DNA from: Gorsachius magnificus
Lineage: Eukaryota; Chordata; Aves; Pelecaniformes; Ardeidae
Assembly (NCBI GenBank): GCA_034008185.1
Contig: CM067081.1
Location: forward strand, 14,693,821 to 14,757,820
Reading direction: 5' to 3'
DNA length: 64,000 bases
Both the position numbers and the translations under genes were made by a program. Below, one piece after another: positions 38,433 through 51,844 of this stretch (its first letter is position 1; each line of letters begins with the position of its first letter). The notes under the pieces are model-generated. The model was not told where the DNA came from. It saw only the letters and a list, made by a program, of their open reading frames with translations, and did no database searches.

Positions 38433-38460
38433 GGGGAGGCTGGGGGATGTGGGTGGAGGG
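38433..38460 (+). other. Canonical G-quadruplex motif
   Basis: Four G runs of 4, 5, 3 and 3 are separated by loops of 5, 4 and 4 bases, fitting the G3+N1-7 rule. It sits on the CNTN5 sense strand, 868 bp past the Ig3 donor, in otherwise AT-rich intron. It could fold in RNA or on the non-template strand. No function is shown. Confidence 0.85.
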
Positions 38461-41029
38461 ATGGTGTTAAAAGAAATCTCACTATTGAATTCTTTTCAGT
38501 TCCTTTTTATAGTGTGTTCCTTCTGGCCACCTCTCCCCCCAGCCCCCGAAGTCAAGCTGCTCAGTATCATGCATCCTGTTTGGTTTTCTAGTTGATACCT
38601 TATCAAGGCACATACAGGTTCCTTACAGCCTGGCTTTGATTAAGAAATAGTGGAAGGTTTTGTCTTTGTAACTCCTGTGGAGGAACCTCACAAATCAATT
38701 AGTCCGAGGAGTACCATATCTTCCATACCTATTCTTTTTACTTATTTATTTAAGTAGGAGCAAAACATAAGAGGAAAAGAGCTTTAAGGCAATAGCCTAT
38801 TTTCCCCAGGATCACCACTCCAGCTTGCTCATCAGGTCTGGTTTGGCAGAGCAACTTTTCAAAGCCTTTCTCTACTACCTGAGAGGGCTTTCAAAATGTT
38901 TTTTATAGTCATTTTGACCTTCATGTGTCATTGGTCACTGTTTTTTTTTGTTTGGATTTTTTTCTTAACAGTATTTACTGGCTGGATGAGATCTGTCCTA
39001 AGCTTGCTTCCCTTCTTGCCTGTTTTTCCTGTTTGACCAACATCCAGATACTCTCAGTGAGCAGGCCAGCAGAAAGTATTCATAAATAATTAAAAAGAAA
39101 TTCTGACAAAGTATTTTAATTTTATCCATTTGGGCCCAGCAAAGTTGAAGGAGAGACAAGACATAGCCAAGACAGTCCAAACAATATGTGGGGGACCATA
39201 GCCCAGAGACAGGGAGCCATTAGAGAGTGACAGCGGCTTTTGCAAATTCATTCCCAACATGAATGTAAGCAGTAGTTTAGAAAGCAAATGTGAGGGATGA
39301 ACTTCTGTAGGGTAAAACACAAGTCTTATGTTTTATATAGAAAAGATAAGGAAAGATGTACATGAGAGAAGACAGAAAAACAATAAACAGAGATATTCTC
39401 TAAATGCAGAAATATATGAAGGAAAGAGCTGTTCTACAGAGGCTGATGGCTCCAGGCTCTCTCCTGTCAACAACACTAACCGATTTTCTGCCAGGTCAAT
39501 TGTTGGCAACAAGGCCATTTTAGACTCTTGGCTATGACTGAAGCAGTAACCAACATGTTAGTTTCTGTTTTCTTTATTTTGCTGGAATTAAATTGCAGTT
39601 GCTGACAGATTACAAGTGAACTGTCACTTTCTGGTGAAGAGAGGAGGTATGCCACGTGTTGTCCTTTGCAACCATCACTGACAGGCAAGAAACACAGCTA
39701 CTGATGCCTTCCATCATCAGCACCCTGAGATTTAATAAACTGTCTCAAAAAGACTCAGTTGCTACTCGCACAGCCACATAAGGGAGGTGAAGGTTGACAG
39801 GAAAGGCTTCAATTGGCTTATTTCCACATTCATATTTGACATTAACCTTTAATAAACAGAAAAACAAAAACACCTGAACCATCAAGGAATTTAAGGTTAT
39901 CTAATAAGCTGACCCCATTTGCTGCTATTTTAATGGGCAGTTATTTTTACCATGCACATTCCTTATCTTCTTTTTGCAGCCATTAGTGCACAATCAAATC
40001 AGCTGAGTTGAAATTGCTTTCAACCTCATATGGTAATAATTACATGAATGACATTTCAGGCCTCGTTTGAAACCTGTAGGCTGAGGTGGGAGGTAGAAAT
40101 GCATCAGATTTCCTATTCATTTTCATCGTTTTCAATTTTTGTCCCCATCCCTTATTCCTGTTAGCTTGTAAGGATCTTTTCTTGTTACACTGCCATGGGT
40201 CCCCATTACCAAACTGAATCAGCAACTAATTTGTTCCTTCTTTATTTAGCATTTTGAGATTTGGTGTTTTGAATGCTTACTGTAAATAACACAGGAGGTG
40301 TTACAGTCTCAAAACCAATGTGCTGCTGTTCTTCTCATGCTTTAATTTAGCTGTCTGAAACACTCACTCCTCCCTCCACTGTAATTGTGAGGAAGACAGA
40401 CGTTCCAGCGAGATTTCCTGAAGTAGGCATTTGGCAAATATTCCAGAAAAAGCCTAGTCTTTAGTTACAGATTAATGATTAATAGTGTTTATTTAGAACT
40501 GCCAGTCACTATGGCTGTATGAATTAAATAAATTGGAGCTGTACACCTTTTGTCTCCAAACTAAAATCAAATGTCTTAATTGCTTGACAGACAGAAATTC
40601 TCTGAGAAGGATTTTATTCTGACCCAAGCAATATGTAGCTGGTCCAGTTACAAGCGAAGATATTGTTAATGATGCCACTTATAAGTAGACTTTGTTGTTG
40701 ATAAAGAATTGAAAGTAATACAGGAGTGACATACCTCAAAATGATATTTTTATTAGCTAATGCTGCTTATAATGAGCATCAGTCCTTGGCTAAGAAATCA
40801 CTGAATATATCCCTGACTTACTGCTGAGATATAACAGAATACATGACAGACAGAAGAGTCAAATAAAATTTATTGTATTAAATATTAGAGCGTGCATTTT
40901 GCAATTAGTGATGTTTTGTGATTTGTGTTGGATATTTATTCTGGCATGCTTTTGTTGAAAGGTTGTTTTTATAGCCGTGCTCACTGTCACATCTGCACAA
41001 CAACTTCTGTTTTCATTACATCTATGTTT

Positions 41030-41070
41030 CATATATATCATATATATTTCATATGTATATATAGCATACA
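41030..41070. repeat. AT-rich TATATA/CATATAT simple sequence
   Basis: Overlapping TATATAT and CATATAT units form a low-complexity stretch. No transposon ends were recognised. Confidence 0.8.
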
Positions 41071-42060
41071 GATATGTTTTCTGCCACCCATTTAATTATG
41101 TCATTTTTATTAAGAACACTTGAATTTTTGTTTGTTTCCTAAAAAGACAGAGGTTCGTATTTTTTTAAAAGAATAATTAAAAAAAATAGCAGCAACAAAG
41201 TTTTAACATATTGATTTTTTGAACTTTTCCTAGGAACAGAACTACATCTTCTTCATTTACATAATTGCTAAATCCTGATTGAGAATTACATTAAGCATTG
41301 TTAAAATAATAACATAATTTTAAAAAGAAAAAAAACTCCTTTAAAACTTACTGAATGGAAGAATTCAAAACATCTACATTAAAAAAATAAATCTAACCAT
41401 CAATATGCTAATATTTGCTATTGAGTTACACAATTTTCACTGCTTCTGCCTTCTGTTATTTAAAAAGACAAGCTATTTTTTTGGTAAAACAAATAAATGA
41501 GCTTATCGGTAATGAGGTGGTTGTTTGTAGTCCAGATAATCCTGATTTTCTAATAATTCCATCATTTCAATGTCTGAACTTAAAGTTTTTTATGTAAATC
41601 AGGAAGACAGATCATGACCTTGTTCTTTGGATAGGTTCTGGTGAAGAAGTCATCATTTTCCCAGCTGACACTTGCACAGATCACAGCATTTCTGGCTTTT
41701 CCTGCTCTAGAAATGCAATTTCTCAGGCATTGCCTTCTGTCACAGCAGGTTGCCATTTGCATTTTCTCTCAAATATTACTGACTTGGCTTCCAAGAACAT
41801 CTGAAGGCAACTAGTTAATTTTTTCATTTCTTTTTTCATGTACTTTTTCAAAAGGAAGAATTCTGATGTATTCATTTACCTCCCCATTAAGAAGATATGA
41901 AAGTAATGGTGCCGATAAGTGAATTATTAATGAAATGCTTCCAGTGACTGCCATCTGAGCATTCTTCAACACTTCCTGAATTTGGAGTATAGTTATCTTA
42001 CAACTGATTTTAATACTATTATTATAACATGGGACTTAAAAGAAGGTGTAGATGGAAATA

Positions 42061-42083
42061 CATGGGCTTTTTAAAAGCCCATG
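42061..42083. repeat. Perfect hairpin palindrome with 11-bp arms
   Basis: CATGGGCTTTT at 42061-42071 is followed by a single T and then its exact reverse complement AAAAGCCCATG at 42073-42083. It is an isolated site and the flanks do not extend the pairing. Chance, a cruciform or the remains of a small transposon end are all possible. Confidence 0.9.
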
Positions 42084-42232
42084 AACAAATTTTCATAGTT
42101 CAAACAACAATATAGGTCTGGTTTGTCCAAGCTCATATGAAAAGCTATTGGTTACAACCTTTCTCAACGAGCATATATCCTTACCTTCAGAGAAAAACAA
42201 GAAAAAGGAAGTGTCAGAAATATGTCACCCTT

Positions 42233-42268
42233 CCCCCCCCCCCCCCCCCTTTTTTTTTTCTTTTTTTT
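42233..42268. repeat. C17 homopolymer followed by T-rich run
   Basis: Seventeen consecutive C (42233-42249) run straight into T10, one C and T8. Long pure C runs are uncommon in AT-rich introns. The length is likely to vary and to be hard to sequence accurately. Confidence 0.93.
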
Positions 42269-45200
42269 CTGGCACATAATTCTAGGTTGACTTCTCTTTT
42301 CCCTTTCAAATAATTCTCCTACACCCACTCTTTCATGCAGACTTTTTAATGTCAAATTGTGTGTAATGCACACACCCTACCTGACCCTCACACTTCAGCC
42401 CTTTCCTCACTGCATTTTTGGTCATGCATCACACCATACAGCAGCTTCTATTTTATTCACCACATAAACCTCATACTTCATTGGGTTTCTGGCTCCATCC
42501 AGAAAAAAAATACATAAACAGTTTTTATTATGATAGTGCCAACAGCCAATTTTGTGCGAGTAATCACATTTTATTTCTCATTAGAACAAATTAGAGGATG
42601 TGGGTTATTGCTGTACTTGTAGGTTACCAAAGTTTTCAATCTTTGCTTTTAAAATAGGATCCCTGGCTGTGTAGACAAAAGGATTGCTTTGAATTTTTTG
42701 AATAAAGACTGTTTTAGTTTGCATTTTGTACGATAGTAACATCTACACAGTATATCAATATTCTTTCTAAATGCTAGCTTACTTCACTTTAGTAATGTCA
42801 AGGCTATGTTTTTATTGTGAAATATTCTTAGTTAAAGATAGGAATAAAATAGAGATATTGACTTCCTTTTATTACTGAATTATGATGAGGTTGTTACGAT
42901 AGAAGCATTGTTCAGGCTGTTATATTTAATGTTGCTTTAATAATTCTATTGTAAACTTTGTTTTTAAGAGATTTATAGCTCAGTCATAAATATTCATCCC
43001 CTCTCTAATACGGCTTGCAATAACTCAGCTGGCAGTCCATTTTTAAATCTTGCTTTCTAAATGAAATAAAATTAAAATAAGGTGAAGTTACATATCTTTA
43101 AGTCACATGAGTGAATGAAATTTAGTGACTTGTAATCTAGGAAATGTTCTCAAATATTCTCTTGAAACAATGAATTCTGAATCTGTTCTAATTATTAAAT
43201 ATCTTGAAGTCTTAAATCCATGGAACATAGGATTTTTTTATTATCTCCTTGACCTGATTTTTTTAAAGAGACTATTCTAATTATTCTAAAAGCTTTTATT
43301 TATAATGTTACTTTTTATTTTATGTCACTACTATCAATATTTTCATTGCAGACTATGTACACATAGAGAGAGCTTACCAAAGATTTTTCAATATGCAGAA
43401 ATAATAGCAAAAAGAGTTTGGATAAGTTAATATGATATCTAAGAAAAGAACAGGGTGGTGATACAAAAACTCTATCATCCAGTGAAGGACATTTCTCTGT
43501 AACTGTTGAGAATTGCATGAAGTATCTGGAGAAGTTATTTTTGCTGGTGTTGCTCATTAAGACAATGGCACAGGATAATGGCAGTAAGGAAGGCTTCTAC
43601 ATATTGCAAATCTTTCTGCATGTGTAATAGACTTTGCAAGCCCACATGTTAAAAAGATGTTTCTGTGAGGTCTGGTCAATGTTTGGCAAACAATGTAATA
43701 AGGAAGAGACTAATTTCAGAAAAGAAAGAAAGCTAAAGGCACCCAAGAAGTGAATCTTTTGTCAAAGGATTTATAGTATCTTGTTCCTTTCTTTTCTTCC
43801 TCTGAACTTTAGCTATATGTGATTTTTGCCAGGCACACAACCTTCACAAACAATAATCCTGTAAAGAGTCACAGATCCAGGTTGCACAATTCTCTGACAA
43901 ACACATGCAATTATCCATCTGGTCTCTCAACATAGGTGGATAGAAGTTTCCAGCATTACACCGTATTTTTTCTTAACTGCAAAGGACAAAACTTAACCCT
44001 CTCTGCTCTTCAGATTCATAAAATACCATTTTTCTTTTCAGTCCACACATTAAAACTATGCCCCAGGTCTTCCGTATCTTTATCCCTGACTTGTATTCTT
44101 TTGTTGGCTGATCTTGGCAAATCCATTATTACCTATTTGATACTGGTCCAGAATGTTTCAGAATTCATATTCGTGTGTTGGCTGTGGACAGCAAGATTAT
44201 TCCAGGCTTCAGACCTGGCAGGAGGCATCTCCTGCTATAAACTGTTAAGGGAGGCAGACAAGGCCTTCCCATAACCTGAACCCTTCCCATAATCCAGTGT
44301 CAAAAAAGGTCCCATGAAGATTTCTATTCTGAGATCAAATTCTTTTCTCACGCAAATCTTCTTAATACCAGTCCATGAATCTACCTCTCACTCCAGACAT
44401 GGTATTATGCTAAAGAGTAGCAGACCTAATGCACTGATCACAGTTTAAAACAAACTTAAAGTTAACCTCTGTTAACAGCACTACACTGCATCCCAGTGGC
44501 ATTGAGTTGAGTGAGGAGTCAAGGGGGCAAGTAGAAGCTGAGTATTATTGGCCATAAACATTGGGAATATAACAAGTATAAAATGACGCTAACATCTGTG
44601 ATATAAACCAGGCTTCACTGTTTTTAGGGCCAAGTATGACAGTTCTGTTGGCCATTTCTTTGGGATATGCCAGCAGATATTTACAGTGTGGTGGCAGTCA
44701 AGATACATAGGTTATGGAATTGTCATTGGGCCCCAGCAGCTGCTCTTTTCTCAGTATTGTCTTTCAGAAATGATTAAGTCTCCTTGTACTTTTCCATGAA
44801 CACAAAACAGTTCTTGCCTCTTCCCACAATAATGGTGACATACAGAATACCTTTGATATTACAGATAATCTGATTCTGTACCAAGGACATTCAGAGCACA
44901 TTAACAGCCCTCATTTCCACTGAATCCTGTGACAGTAGATATACGCTGTAATCCCCTAGGTGGGAACTGCTGGTCAAAACAAAATGTAAAAGGACATGAT
45001 GAATCACTGCATTGATAAATGAAGGTTGGAGGTTGGAGGAATTTTAACCAGATTTAATATACAATTTGCAGGCAAAGAGGAAGCCAATTTTGACTCGTCT
45101 TTTAAATGTGTTACGGTACTCACAAGTTAATGACATGCCAAAATCCCTGGTTTGCATTCAATGGAGAAAATCATTCTAGATGTTATACATCAAATTTCTT

Positions 45201-45414
45201 GTTGGAAGTAGGGATTCAAATATTCAGTGTTTTTCCTACATGTAGGAGAATTACTAGGGGAACAAAGAGTGCTAGCGTTTTACCATCATTGAGTATTAAG
45301 CACTTCACAGTGTAGACGTCCACCACCAGTAATTTGCCTTCACCCTCAAAATCAGTTCTTATCATGATATACTATTTTTCATGTACACATCACAGAGACA
45401 TAAAATGATTGTTT

Positions 45415-45512
45415 TCTCTTTTTAAAACAGGGAAAGCACAGCACAGGGTATTAAAATAGAACGATTTGCCCAAAATCAAACTACAGGGTAGAGACAAAAA
45501 CTGGTATAGAAA
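45415..45512 (+). mobile_element. MIR/CORE-SINE-like fossil
   Basis: The block order AACAGGGAAA, GCACAG, then GATTTGCCCAAAATCA and GTAGAGACA parallels the MIR consensus order of a GGAAACTGAGGCACAG block, CTTGCCCAAGGTCACA and GCAGAGCC. The TTGCCCAA core is nearly intact. The 5' part and exact ends could not be placed. Confidence 0.5.
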
Positions 45513-48500
45513 TATATGTTTGTAAGCCCCATGGAACAAAAATCATGTTCCTCCATGCCCCTTCACACCACTTCTCCCTTCAGGAAAAACATTTTGTTAA
45601 TTATATCAGATGCTAAACCTGGAAGCTGTGGAAGGTGCTCTTACAGTTTACTGATAATAAAACAATCCCAAAAGGGAAATGAACACTCTCAGTAAAACAG
45701 CATTTTTCAGTGTTGTAAGTAGGGATGAGAGGAAGGAACCTTTTTAAGTGTGAACATGAAATCTTCAAGCTGCATTTGTTTATATAGAGAGGAATAGGTC
45801 CAGGATTTTTTTTTTCCTTTGATAGCACATATTGTTTATGTCAAATAAATCTTTCTAAGAATTTCATCAATCTAAAGTTCATTTTTAGCTCACACTGAAT
45901 ATGAATTTCTGTCATAAGTTGCAAGACCAGGATTGAATTTTGTTCCTGTTTTTCAAGCTGGATTGATTTCTGCTTTCTTTAAGTGGACTTGTTCTTGCAT
46001 AGGCTTTATAATGCTGTTACTAATATTGTGATCATTCATAGTAATGTAATAAAGATTCTTCGGTGAATCTCAAGTAACACTCCCAGGGCTCATTCTACCT
46101 TACTCTGACTAAATGCTTCATACTGACATGTAAAAATTGAGTTAATTGGTTTTACCAAACCGCAAGTCCCCATCAGTAGAATGTCATTCTTGAAGAAGCA
46201 ATATTATCAATCTCTTCCCTTTCTCTCTAACAACCATCAAAGAGAACTTGTAAATGCTACTAAAAAAATTTGCTCAGTAATTTACATAGCTTTGCTTTAG
46301 GTTTAAAGATGGAAGAACATTTTTTTTTGCATTCCAAACTTACTATCCAGAAGCACCTTTGTAGTCTTTCTCTCTGTATCAGAGGTTGAGAGGATCAGAA
46401 GGAAAGAAATTCTGGCAATTGTCCATAATAGGTCCCTAGAGTTTCCATTGTTGTATTTCTCTTCAGGATTTCCCATAAATAAATAAATGCCTATAATACT
46501 GTGTGGTACAAGAGCCTTAAATCCAGCACTTCCAGAAATCGTCATGCTCACTGCCTTTGAACTTTGTAGCTGATCAGCAGGTTCAAGCCATCTTGCGCAC
46601 CCCAGACACACTGGATTTACATGTGGTGCTCATTTGCATCATGATTGGCGGTAGACCTGCTGTTTCTGGAAGTCCTGGACTCATTGTAACTAGTCCTCTG
46701 GAATTAATCTGTACACATACACTGGCTATATCTGTAAAGCAGAGTTAGGAAATATGAAATCAAGGTGCCAGCTACAGAATCTGCCTGGACAAAGTTTGGA
46801 AGGGAGAAAAATGACCCAAGAGAAAGTCCAGCTGTGAAACAGCTTTACACAGGGCAAGTAAACACAGTTCTACTGTAGCACTGTGGCCCTGAGAATACAT
46901 ACGAACACTTGCCAAAAACCTGTCACCTTTTCAGGCAGATTTTCTGCTACAAAGCATTTGTCTTCTCTAACTTAAATTTTTGTTTTCTTCATGTGTTACC
47001 CCCCATACTAACTCAGCAGATGTCACATATGCCTTTTGCTTTTCAAGTTGCTTCAGATTCTCTTCTCAACAGCCTCGATCAAATCACAGGCTGGTGACAA
47101 TTTAGCTGGTGTTATGTCTTTCATACTTTTTAGTAGAATGTCCACTTATTTCAGAGTGCCCCCAGCCAGCAAGCCAAGGTAGGGTGTGATATGAGACTAG
47201 AAAAAAAGGGTCACTGGATGACTGAGGAAAAAAACAGCTTATTCCTGTCCTTATTTAACAGTTGATGTAGCTCAACACCTCCTCCATCCTGCAACATAGC
47301 ATCTGCTATACTATGATGACAAAAATGGAACTTTGCAATGTGGCCAACACTGAATCCACAGGAGATGTTCAGCTCTTTTCTATTAAGTTCTTCATCATCT
47401 AGCTGTGCTGTTGTGATTTCATTAAGAGTAAATACCATTACTAACTTTTAAATAGAGAAACAAAAGGTTGCAGAATAGCTTTTCCCTTTTACTCACTACT
47501 TGTGAAACCAATACCTTGCCTATTGTGGATGTTCTGTTCTCTTGTTTGATTACACCTTAATCAGATGACTCTTGGGTTAGTGATTAACCTGAATTTAAGA
47601 ATTTGGAAAAATCTTTGAAATCACCGAACAATCAGTTATGCTATCTACCTTTAGCTACCAAATGGTTAAGGATTGAATTTGAGCTCACAGTTTAGGCTCT
47701 GATCAATCAGTAGAGAAAAGCCTCTGGAGTATAATTTACTATGTCTATTTTAGGTGTTAAGGTCTTAACATGTTAGGACTTGAAGCGTGAAGAAAACAAC
47801 ATGGAGCTGGACATGCAGCCAAAGACATGCTGTCCTTGCTCTGTGCCGTAAAGAACAAGCCAGCAGTGGTGGGAAAGCACAGACACATTAGTGTACAACA
47901 CTGGTACATGATTCCAACCTTTTTATTATGGTCATGGACATGTGTTGGTGTGACTTGCAGACCTGGACTTGTTCCTGCACACAGACTTCAAACTCATCAC
48001 CATTTCCTTCTATTCTATTTCTATTCTTAAATCACCAGTACTCAAAGCTGCTATATTTCATGAGTACTAACTATATTTTAATAACCAAATGAAAGGAAAA
48101 GTTATTATCTTGTCTCCTAAATCTCTGCATCTGACCAGAACGGATTTATATGGGGTCTTCTAAAGGTAGAATTGTGTGAATGGTTGATGGGCGTTTCTGG
48201 AAAGTACCTGATGGAGAGAATTTCATGATACTCCTTGACATTTTAATCTCACATAATTATCCTGCAATAATTAGAAGGTATTTAACACCGTCACAAGGCT
48301 GGAGGGCATAAGGAGAAAGGTTTTCTCCTAGTCTCACACACACAGGCATGCAGAGTTTTTCAAGGTATATTATGATGTGGGTTAGAAGGCACTGCTCAGA
48401 ACAGTGATGCGTGGTAAAGAGGAGTAGTGTGGAGAGGAACTGAACTTACAGTAGAAGGTAAAATATTTCAGAATAGCACATAAATTCATACAAACCAAAC

Positions 48501-51299
48501 ATAGAAAAAGTAAACTATGCATTCTTATTTGAGATATTGCTGAAAAACTAGGAGCTCAGATCCATGGAAATGGTATTTTAAAATGCAGACATTACTCTCA
48601 TTTCACCTCATCCCTTTCCTGAAATAAACATATGCTTTATAGATCTAATTAAATTCTTTTCAGGTGAATTGAAAAAAAAAAAGTATAAAATTGCTTCCAA
48701 TAGTCTTTTTGAAACTTTATTTCCAATTAAACTTGTGAAGAATTCCCAACAAATTCAATAGCACTTGTCCCAAATAATATAGTGCTGAAAATTGACTCAT
48801 AATCTCTTCTAGATGTAAATGTAAAACTATAACTCATATTTTCTTCAAACTCAAAATGAAAAAACCCACAGTAATGTCTATCACAGTCACCAGTGACCTC
48901 TTAGAACATTTATTTCAGCTCAGATGAATAAGGAGTTTAATGATGGTATTTCTGAAATGGGATTTTTTTTCTCAGTGGTGCTAAGATTTACCAGTAGTAT
49001 TCAATAGATTATTTCCAAAAGTGAGGAGAAATCCTATCTTTGAACTCAACTGAAACTTGAATAAAGTTACTCATAGGAGCTGAATGTGAAGGGTTTATAA
49101 TAAATAAGGAAACTATATTCCCATAGATGTCTGCTGAGACCAAAATAAAAATGGATTAGAATGATAAGATTTAACAATTATGCATATTACATTAAACTCA
49201 TATTAATGTTAGAGATACTTCTGCTCTTGCTCAATTTCTTAAAAGTTGTGGATCATTTGAAAAGATGAACAATATGTGCCTATGTTAGCTTTTATGGTGG
49301 ATTTTATGAGTTTTCTAGAACAGTCACACAATTTTACCCTTTCACATCCTCGCTCTGATATATTTCATTCTTTAATTTTATTCTCACACAAGTCACAGAG
49401 GAGAAATAGGTATAGATATATTTTTATTTCAGATGTAAAATTCATACCTCACTTGTAAGTTATGCAAGGAAAATAAGAAGCTTCATTAAACAGAACTACA
49501 AGTTGTCTGCGAATAGTGATTTGCAGTTTGGGAGTACTTTCCTTTGAAATCATTAAATCTACACAGCTAAAGTAATTTTAACTCCTTGAAAAATTCCACT
49601 TACTACCTCATACTGATGAAGAAAAAGTGAGCTGTTTTAAAATATGTTTTCTAACGTCCCAGAAAAGAAGTTTCCTCTGTATTTACCATGTTATACACAT
49701 TTATTTTCTGTAGCACACATGAAAGCAAATTTTAAAAAAAATACTTAAGTGCAATCTAAAGGAAATTTTCTAAATACATGAATTTCAGAGTAATCTCGTA
49801 AGAGCTAAATGAGACAGCTTTCACAGTTTATGTCTTCACTGTTTTTCAGAAATATACGCTATGAAAAAATTCCACTGATCAGTTCTATTCAGAATAACCA
49901 GCTTTCTTCCATGACAAGAGGGCAAAAGCATCTTTGTCACTGATTTTACTGGAAGTAGGGCTGAAGGGCAAATAAGCAATAATAGGCAACAAGCATGGCA
50001 CCCTTATGGTGCCAAATACAGTGTGCCTGCACAACTATCACATTCATAAAACAGCAGTTGCTGAGCAGTATTGCACTGTACCAGCATAAAGTATTCTTAC
50101 TATGGACATGTGCTGTGGTCAATAATGATTAATGAAACACTTCCCTGGCCATGGTGGCTGTTCTGCAGCCAGCAATCATGACATAATTATATGTCATATA
50201 GAAAGAGGACAAGCTTATAAGGAGTTTATGCTTAAAGCTGAATCCAAAACAGGAGAGTTACAAAATCTTCAGAAAGTCACTCTATCACGAGTATAAATTT
50301 TAATATTAAAGTGAAGTGTACAATTAGGAATAAAAAATGTGCACTAATAAATGGGGAAAAAATAAACTAGTATTGTTATTTGTACTACTTCTAATATATA
50401 CAAATAGTTATCAAAGTATAGCAAATCGAAAGATGTAGCTAAGGATGTGAAAGGAATATTGTAAGCGATAGGACTAAGGCAATAATTTTTATTAGTGCAT
50501 CAGAGGCAGATTGATTTTGATCTTTTAGTTGAAAAGAATGTAAAATAGCTTCTAATAAGAAGCAAACTTTATAAATTAGACCCATACAAGCTCTACAGAA
50601 GAGTCCTCACACCAAACCTGCAGGAAATCAAAACTTGAAATCAGTCAACAAGAAAGTAATTTAAGATTAATAATGAGCAAGGTATCAAGCTTCTATGGTG
50701 ATACAGTGGGGGGAAAAAAAGAGCTCATATGATCCACAACCATCTATAAAAAGAAAAAGATATATATGATTGGAGTGCTGAAGAAAGAGAGATCAGTCTG
50801 TTTTGCTCACTAAGGAAAAAAAAAAAAGGGTGATTTGATTTCTATATATGTATTTCTTCTGTGGGGGACAGTGATAAAGCATAGAAGGTGTGGTGGTTTG
50901 ACCCTGGCTGGACGCCAGGGGCCCACCAAAGCCACGCTATCACTCCCCTCTAACCGGACAGAGGAGAGAAAAGTAAATCAAAAGGCTTGTGGGTCGAGAT
51001 AAGGACAGGGAGAGAGATCATTTTATCAGTTACCATCACAGGCAAAACAGACTCAACTTGAAAGAAATAATTAATTTATTATCAATCAAAATCAGAGAAG
51101 GAGAGGAGAAAAACTGCTAGATCTTAAAAACCTTCCCCCTACCCCTCCCTTCTTTCTGGGCTCAACTTCACTCCCAGTTTCTCTCCCTCCTCCCCCCAGT
51201 GGCGCAGGGGGACGGGAATGGGGGTTGAGGTCAGTTCATCACACATTGTCTCTGTCGATTCTTCTTCCTAGGGAGAGGACTCTTTCTCTGCTCATGTGT

Positions 51300-51610
51300 G
51301 GGGTCCCTCTCACGGGAGACAGTCCTCCACGAACTTCTCCAGTGTGAGTCCTTCCCACGAGGTCACAGTTCTCCACGAACTGCTCCAGCGTGGGTCCATA
51401 ATTTCCCCGGGGTGCAGACCCTCAGGAGCAGACTGCTCCAGCGTTGGGTCCCCTGCAGGGTCACAAGTTCTGCTGGCAAACCTGCTTCGGTGTGGGCTCT
51501 TCCCCCCATGGGTCCGCAAAGTCTTGCCAGGAACCTGATCTGGCGCAGGCTTCCCACGGGGTCACAGCCTCCTCCCTTCGGGCATCCACCCACTCCGGTG
51601 TAGGGTCCTC
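51300..51610. repeat. ~50-bp degenerate minisatellite inside the LTR
   Basis: Six diverged copies of a CTCCAGCGTGGGTCC-like core start near 51337, 51383, 51436, 51485, 51538 and 51593. Spacings are 46 to 55 bp. Most units also carry a CACGGGGTCACAG-like segment. The array lies in the transcribed part of the LTR if the minus orientation is right. Confidence 0.75.
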
Positions 51611-51844
51611 CACAGGCTACAGGTAGATATCTGCTCCCCCATGGGCCTCCATGGGCTGCAGGGGGACAGCCTGCCCCACCATGGGCTACACCAGGGGCTG
51701 CAGGGGAATCTCCACTTGGGCACCTGGAGCACCTCCTGCCCCTCCTTCTTCACTGACCTTGGTGTCTGCAGGGCTGTTTTCTCTTGCATCCTCTCACTTC
51801 TCTTCTCTCTCCAGCTACTGAGATGCAGACCTTTTTTTTCCTTC

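Noticed and set aside
38212..38595. 127-codon open frame on the + strand
   Set aside because: It crosses the G-quadruplex motif and a pyrimidine tract, has no domain signature, and is not needed for the CNTN5 reading frame.
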